From NCBI RefSeq assembly GCF_000719955.1, contig NZ_JOII01000020.1, positions 1-64,000 of the forward strand: DNA of 64,000 nucleotides. The letters are read 5' to 3'. This document shows positions 61,182 through 64,000 of the stretch, piece by piece; position 1 is the first letter of the stretch, and every line of letters begins with the position of its first letter. The notes below the pieces were generated by a model. That model saw nothing but the letters and a program-made list of their open reading frames with translations. It ran no database searches and was not told where the DNA came from. This DNA comes from Streptomyces albidoflavus (lineage in GTDB: Bacteria > Actinomycetota > Actinomycetes > Streptomycetales > Streptomycetaceae). The position numbers and the translations under genes are program-made.

Positions 61182-62360
61182 TCAGTCGAACGGGTTGAGG
61201 GCACTGCCCAGTTTCGAGGCTCCGTCGGACAGGGCCTTTCCTGCCTTTTCAGCTTTGTCACCGACCCAGTCCTTCGCCTTCTCGGCACCTTTGCTGATGT
61301 CGTCCCAGTTGTCCCAGACGAGAGTGCCCGCGTAGGCGACGCCGGTGCCGACCGCGAGACCAATGGTGACCGGGTTGGGAGCGACCATGGCGGCGGTGAG
61401 GGAGGCGTTGAAGGCGGTACCGGTCCAGTTGGAGAGGTACTTGGCCTTGTCCTCCTTCCATGCCTTGCCGTGGTCCATCGTCGCCAGGTTGGCCACGCCC
61501 CAGGCGGTGGCGAGGCCGGAACCGACGACACCGGCACCGCGCATCCAGCCGGCGGCCTTGGCGGCGTTGGCGAGACCACCACGCTGGGCGACGCGCAGGA
61601 GGTTGGCCTCACTCGCTGTCGGCAAGTAGAAGGAACCTTTACGCATATACCCCGCGAGCATTGCCGCCTCGTCCGAGCCCGAGAGCGCGCCGATCGGCAG
61701 CCGGGTGAGCCAGCTGCCCGCCCTGGGAACCCTGCCCAGTTTGTCCCAGTGACTGTTGATCAGGCGGGCGGTGAGCGTGCCAGGGGCGTTGAGCACCTTG
61801 GACGACTTGAAGTACGAGATCAGCGACTTGCTGCCCAGTATCGCCGTCGTCGAGGAGGTGAAGAAGGCGGAGAGGTTGGCCGCGCCCTCGATGTAGGTCG
61901 AGACCGCCTTCCCCAGCTTCTCGTTCCCCGTCATCTGGGTGACCGCGTCGCCCTGCACCCGCACGAGCCAGTCGTCGAGAGTCTCGTCGTCCTCCTTCTT
62001 CAGCCAGTCGTTGTCCAGCTCTCCCTCGTTCGCCGCAGCCGCATTGGCCACCAGCAGCAGGTCGGGAGGGAGGTCTTTGTTCTTCAACTGCTCGGGCGTG
62101 AAACCCGCCAGGAGCAGCCCTGCGATCGGATCGCCGTCCTCCAGGCGCGCGTACGCCGCCTTCTTGCGCAGTTCGGGCCCGGTGTCCGAGACCCATGTCT
62201 GCACAGGCCGCAGCGAGCTGAGTTTGCCCGACACTCCGAGCGAGGACGCGCGGGTGAACGCCTCGTCGAGCTTGTCCGCCATTCCTCCCCGTCCGTCGAG
62301 CAGTTTGGCGAGCTGCTCCAGGTCCTGCGGGTTGACCAGCCTGTTCGGCTTGCCTGTCAC
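61182..62360 (-). CDS. Large Ala/helix-rich protein, possible type VII effector or structural protein
   Basis: A 392-residue protein. The N-terminal ~100 residues are helical with a GGMADKLDEAFTRASSLGV start, then LRKKAAYARLEDGDPIAGLLLAGF and an acidic Asn/Asp-rich patch. The middle has small helical segments (GGLANAAKAAGWMRGAGVVGSGLATAWG) and the last ~75 residues are hydrophobic (AMVAPNPVTIGLAVGTGVAYAGTLVWDNW), followed by amphipathic KAKDWVGDKAEKAGKAL repeats. This pattern resembles C-termini of WXG/LXG-type effectors but no catalytic motif is seen. GTG 62360 follows AAGGAG. The role is inferred from neighbours only. Confidence 0.55.
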   Translation of the reverse strand: MTGKPNRLVNPQDLEQLAKLLDGRGGMADKLDEAFTRASSLGVSGKLSSLRPVQTWVSDTGPELRKKAAYARLEDGDPIAGLLLAGFTPEQLKNKDLPPDLLLVANAAAANEGELDNDWLKKEDDETLDDWLVRVQGDAVTQMTGNEKLGKAVSTYIEGAANLSAFFTSSTTAILGSKSLISYFKSSKVLNAPGTLTARLINSHWDKLGRVPRAGSWLTRLPIGALSGSDEAAMLAGYMRKGSFYLPTASEANLLRVAQRGGLANAAKAAGWMRGAGVVGSGLATAWGVANLATMDHGKAWKEDKAKYLSNWTGTAFNASLTAAMVAPNPVTIGLAVGTGVAYAGTLVWDNWDDISKGAEKAKDWVGDKAEKAGKALSDGASKLGSALNPFD

Positions 62361-62464
62361 GGAAGCTCCTTGTGGTGTCCGGCGCCGAACCCCTCCCCTG
62401 ACGAGGGAGGAGCACAGGCGCGCAAACACGGTACCCACTGAACTTCATTGCGATGGTCGGCAGT

Positions 62465-63034
62465 TCAGCCCTGCTGACGCGCCCGGCTGAGCACCTCCAG
62501 CAACCGTTCCCGGTCATGGGTGGCAATCAGCAGGGCCTCCCCCTCCTCGGTCTCGACCGCGAACTCCTCCATACCCAAGGGCACCGCCCAAGCCCCGCCC
62601 ATAAGCCTCGGCGGCCCCAACTCCCGACTTCTGCAGCGCATTTCTGCCAACTCGTCCGGCGTGCTGGACTTCAGGAGGGCCATCAGTTCGGACGCCGGGG
62701 GCTGTTCGCGCGCCTCCCGTATCGACTCCGGGGTGAGCGAGGCGACCGGGATCGTCTCCCGGCCCACGGTCAGTTGACCGTCCCGCACGCGGATGCGGTT
62801 GTAGCGGCGTTTGGAGAGGGGGACTCCGTTGAAGACGACGGCGAAGAGGGCTGAGGAGCCGACGATCACCAACCACACCGTGCTGTCCTCGGGGAGGAGC
62901 TTCGTGCCCTGCCAGATCACCCAGGCTGTCAGTACCAGCAGAGTGCCCACCGTCCACCGCTTCGGCAGCTTCTCCTCGTACGTCACCGCGCGCCCGTAGG
63001 TCGTCGCCTGCTCCCCGCCATTTGCCTGAGCCAT
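62465..63034 (-). CDS. Two-helix membrane protein, DUF3093/PH-like, paralog A
   Basis: A 189-residue protein. After a Gly/Glu tail, YEEKLPKRW leads into two membrane helices (about 27-45 and 52-72), then VPLSKRRYNRIRVRDGQLTVGRETIPVASLTPES and a soluble half ending with PPRLMGGAWAVPLGMEEFAVETEEGEALLIATHDRERLLEVL. The layout (two helices then a PH-like strand set) resembles DUF3093. Its neighbour 63101-63661 is a clear paralog. ATG 63034; no strong site seen. Confidence 0.6.
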   Translation of the reverse strand: MAQANGGEQATTYGRAVTYEEKLPKRWTVGTLLVLTAWVIWQGTKLLPEDSTVWLVIVGSSALFAVVFNGVPLSKRRYNRIRVRDGQLTVGRETIPVASLTPESIREAREQPPASELMALLKSSTPDELAEMRCRSRELGPPRLMGGAWAVPLGMEEFAVETEEGEALLIATHDRERLLEVLSRARQQG

Positions 63035-63100
63035 GCCCCGGCCCTCCGCACCCTCGTCGACCCGTCATCCAGGCCAGGCTACGATCTCCCGCCGACAGCC

Positions 63101-63661
63101 TCAGACCCCCCGCGCCCGCGTCAGCGCCCCCAGCAACCCCGCCCGGTCCCGTGTGGCGATGGCCAGGGACGTGCCCTCCGCCGTCTCCACCACCAGTTCC
63201 TCCATGCCGACCGGGACCGCCCACGCACCGCCCACCAGCCGTGGCCGGGTGAGGGCGTTGGTGCGGCGGCGGGCCTCCTTGAGCTGGGCGGGGGTGAGGG
63301 AGGCGCGGTAGTCGCGGAGGGCGGCGCGGTCCGGTTCGGCCGCGGCGGCCGCGAGGGAGACGGGGGTGAGGGAGGCGACGGGGAGGCGTTCGCGGCCTAC
63401 GCGGAGTTCGCCGTCGGCGAGGCGGATGCGGTGGTAGAGGCGCTTGGAGAGGGGGACCGCGAGGAGGCAGAGGAGGAGCAGCAGGGACATGGCGCAGACG
63501 ACCAGCCAGGCGGTGAGCTGGTCCGGGAGGAGCTGGAACGCCTGGTAGGCGGCCCAGAGGGCGTAGGCGGCGAGGCAGATCCGGGTCCAGGTGCGGGGCG
63601 GGTCCTCCTGGTAGGTGACCGTGCGGTCCACGGAGGGGGTGGCCTGGCCTCGCTGGTCCAT
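63101..63661 (-). CDS. Two-helix membrane protein, DUF3093/PH-like, paralog B
   Basis: A 186-residue protein with the same layout as the preceding paralog: YQEDPPRTW, two hydrophobic helices (about 28-45 and 50-72), VPLSKRLYHRIRLADGELRVGRERLPVASLTP, and a conserved PRLVGGAWAVPVGMEELVVETAEGTSLAIATRDRAGLLGAL. AGGAGG lies 4-5 nt before ATG 63661. The shared C-terminal segment and the spacing (66 nt between genes) indicate a tandem duplication. It is more Ala/Leu-rich than paralog A. Confidence 0.6.
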   Translation of the reverse strand: MDQRGQATPSVDRTVTYQEDPPRTWTRICLAAYALWAAYQAFQLLPDQLTAWLVVCAMSLLLLLCLLAVPLSKRLYHRIRLADGELRVGRERLPVASLTPVSLAAAAAEPDRAALRDYRASLTPAQLKEARRRTNALTRPRLVGGAWAVPVGMEELVVETAEGTSLAIATRDRAGLLGALTRARGV

Positions 63662-63749
63662 GGGGCCTCCTGTGCGGTGCGGTGGCGAGGGCGGACAGCG
63701 CACAGCGTACGAACGTCCTCGCCACCGGGGACCGGCGGGGCGGCCGGGG

Positions 63750-64000
63750 TCAGGCGGCGGCGAGGGGGCAGTGGGTGCCGCTGAAGATGGTCGGCATGCA
63801 CTTGTTGCAGTGGATGCACAGGGAGCGGGTCGTGGCCTCGTCGCGGAAGCGGTTGACGAGGTCGGGCTCGCGGAGGAGGGCGCGTGCCATGGCGACGAAG
63901 GGGAAGCCTTCGGCCATGGCCTGTTCGGCGGTCTCCCGCCGGCTGACCCCGCCGAGGAGCACCAGCGGCAGGTCCACGGCGGCGCGGAACTGGCGGGCGC
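63750..64000 (-). CDS. NADH:flavin oxidoreductase (Old Yellow Enzyme family), C-terminal part, cut by window edge
   Basis: The frame is open to the right edge. The visible 83 residues end an OYE-type TIM barrel: FRAAVDLPLVLLGGVSRRETAEQAMAEGFPFVAMARALLREPDLVNRFRDE, then a Cys-rich tail LCIHCNKCMPTIFSGTHC typical of the larger Fe-S/flavin oxidoreductases of this family. The missing N-terminal part lies beyond position 64000. It would use FMN and NAD(P)H to reduce an enone or related compound. Confidence 0.85.
   Translation of the reverse strand, partial: ARQFRAAVDLPLVLLGGVSRRETAEQAMAEGFPFVAMARALLREPDLVNRFRDEATTRSLCIHCNKCMPTIFSGTHCPLAAA

Overview
The window is chromosomal DNA from a high-GC actinomycete, almost certainly Streptomyces. 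GC is very high throughout, GTG starts are frequent, and long shadow frames lie opposite most genes. The gene set is typical of the genus: FUSC, PucR, DUF5996, S37 peptidase, CsoR-type copper box and AccR-type TetR box. About 50 genes were called. I saw no rRNA, tRNA, CRISPR array, complete insertion sequence or antibiotic cluster.

Layout. 0.1-5.9 kb: an NB-ARC/STAND protein with an N-terminal amyloid-like motif, tightly coupled to a GT-B-like protein of unknown role, then a FUSC-type membrane protein behind a clear inverted repeat. 5.9-11 kb (minus strand): a HAAS-like membrane protein, a GntR regulator, and an ABC exporter whose ATPase is fused to a secreted alpha/beta hydrolase. 11.1-13.6 kb: small accessory genes, namely a frameshifted GNAT, a PD-(D/E)XK-like nuclease, a DUF6087-like protein and a nucleotidyltransferase. 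13.6-21 kb: a myo-inositol catabolic operon (mmsA, iolD, iolB, aldolase, iolC) with a divergent TIM-barrel gene. 21-25.5 kb: an HTH protein, an alcohol dehydrogenase, and a copper export unit (CsoR box, copZ, copA).

26-33.6 kb: citrate synthase, RecD2 helicase, a Tat-exported GH3 enzyme and a secreted S37 peptidase, separated by G-rich intergenic stretches with hairpins. 33.8-38.1 kb: a fused double ABC exporter and a VOC protein. 38.2-44.5 kb: a TPP enzyme, an agmatinase-family ureohydrolase, a sodium:solute symporter and a PucR regulator, read here as a candidate guanidino-compound or 2-oxoarginine catabolic unit. 44.6-50.4 kb: a phosphatase-like protein, DUF5996, a secreted Cys-containing protein, an HAD hydrolase broken by an in-frame TGA, a CDF metal transporter, and a DUF308/TetR pair with operators.

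50.4-59.5 kb: a TesB thioesterase, an acyl-CoA dehydrogenase, and the leucine/isovalerate pathway (carboxylase beta and alpha, HMG-CoA lyase, isovaleryl-CoA dehydrogenase) divergent from a TetR repressor with two GTTAA-N6-TTAAC type operators. 59.6-63.7 kb: a minus-strand cluster of five poorly characterised genes, including an EspG-like chaperone, a large helical protein and two tandem membrane paralogs. It looks like a type VII secretion accessory or effector locus and is the best candidate for an undescribed system here, along with the amyloid-motif STAND gene. The right edge cuts an NADH:flavin oxidoreductase.
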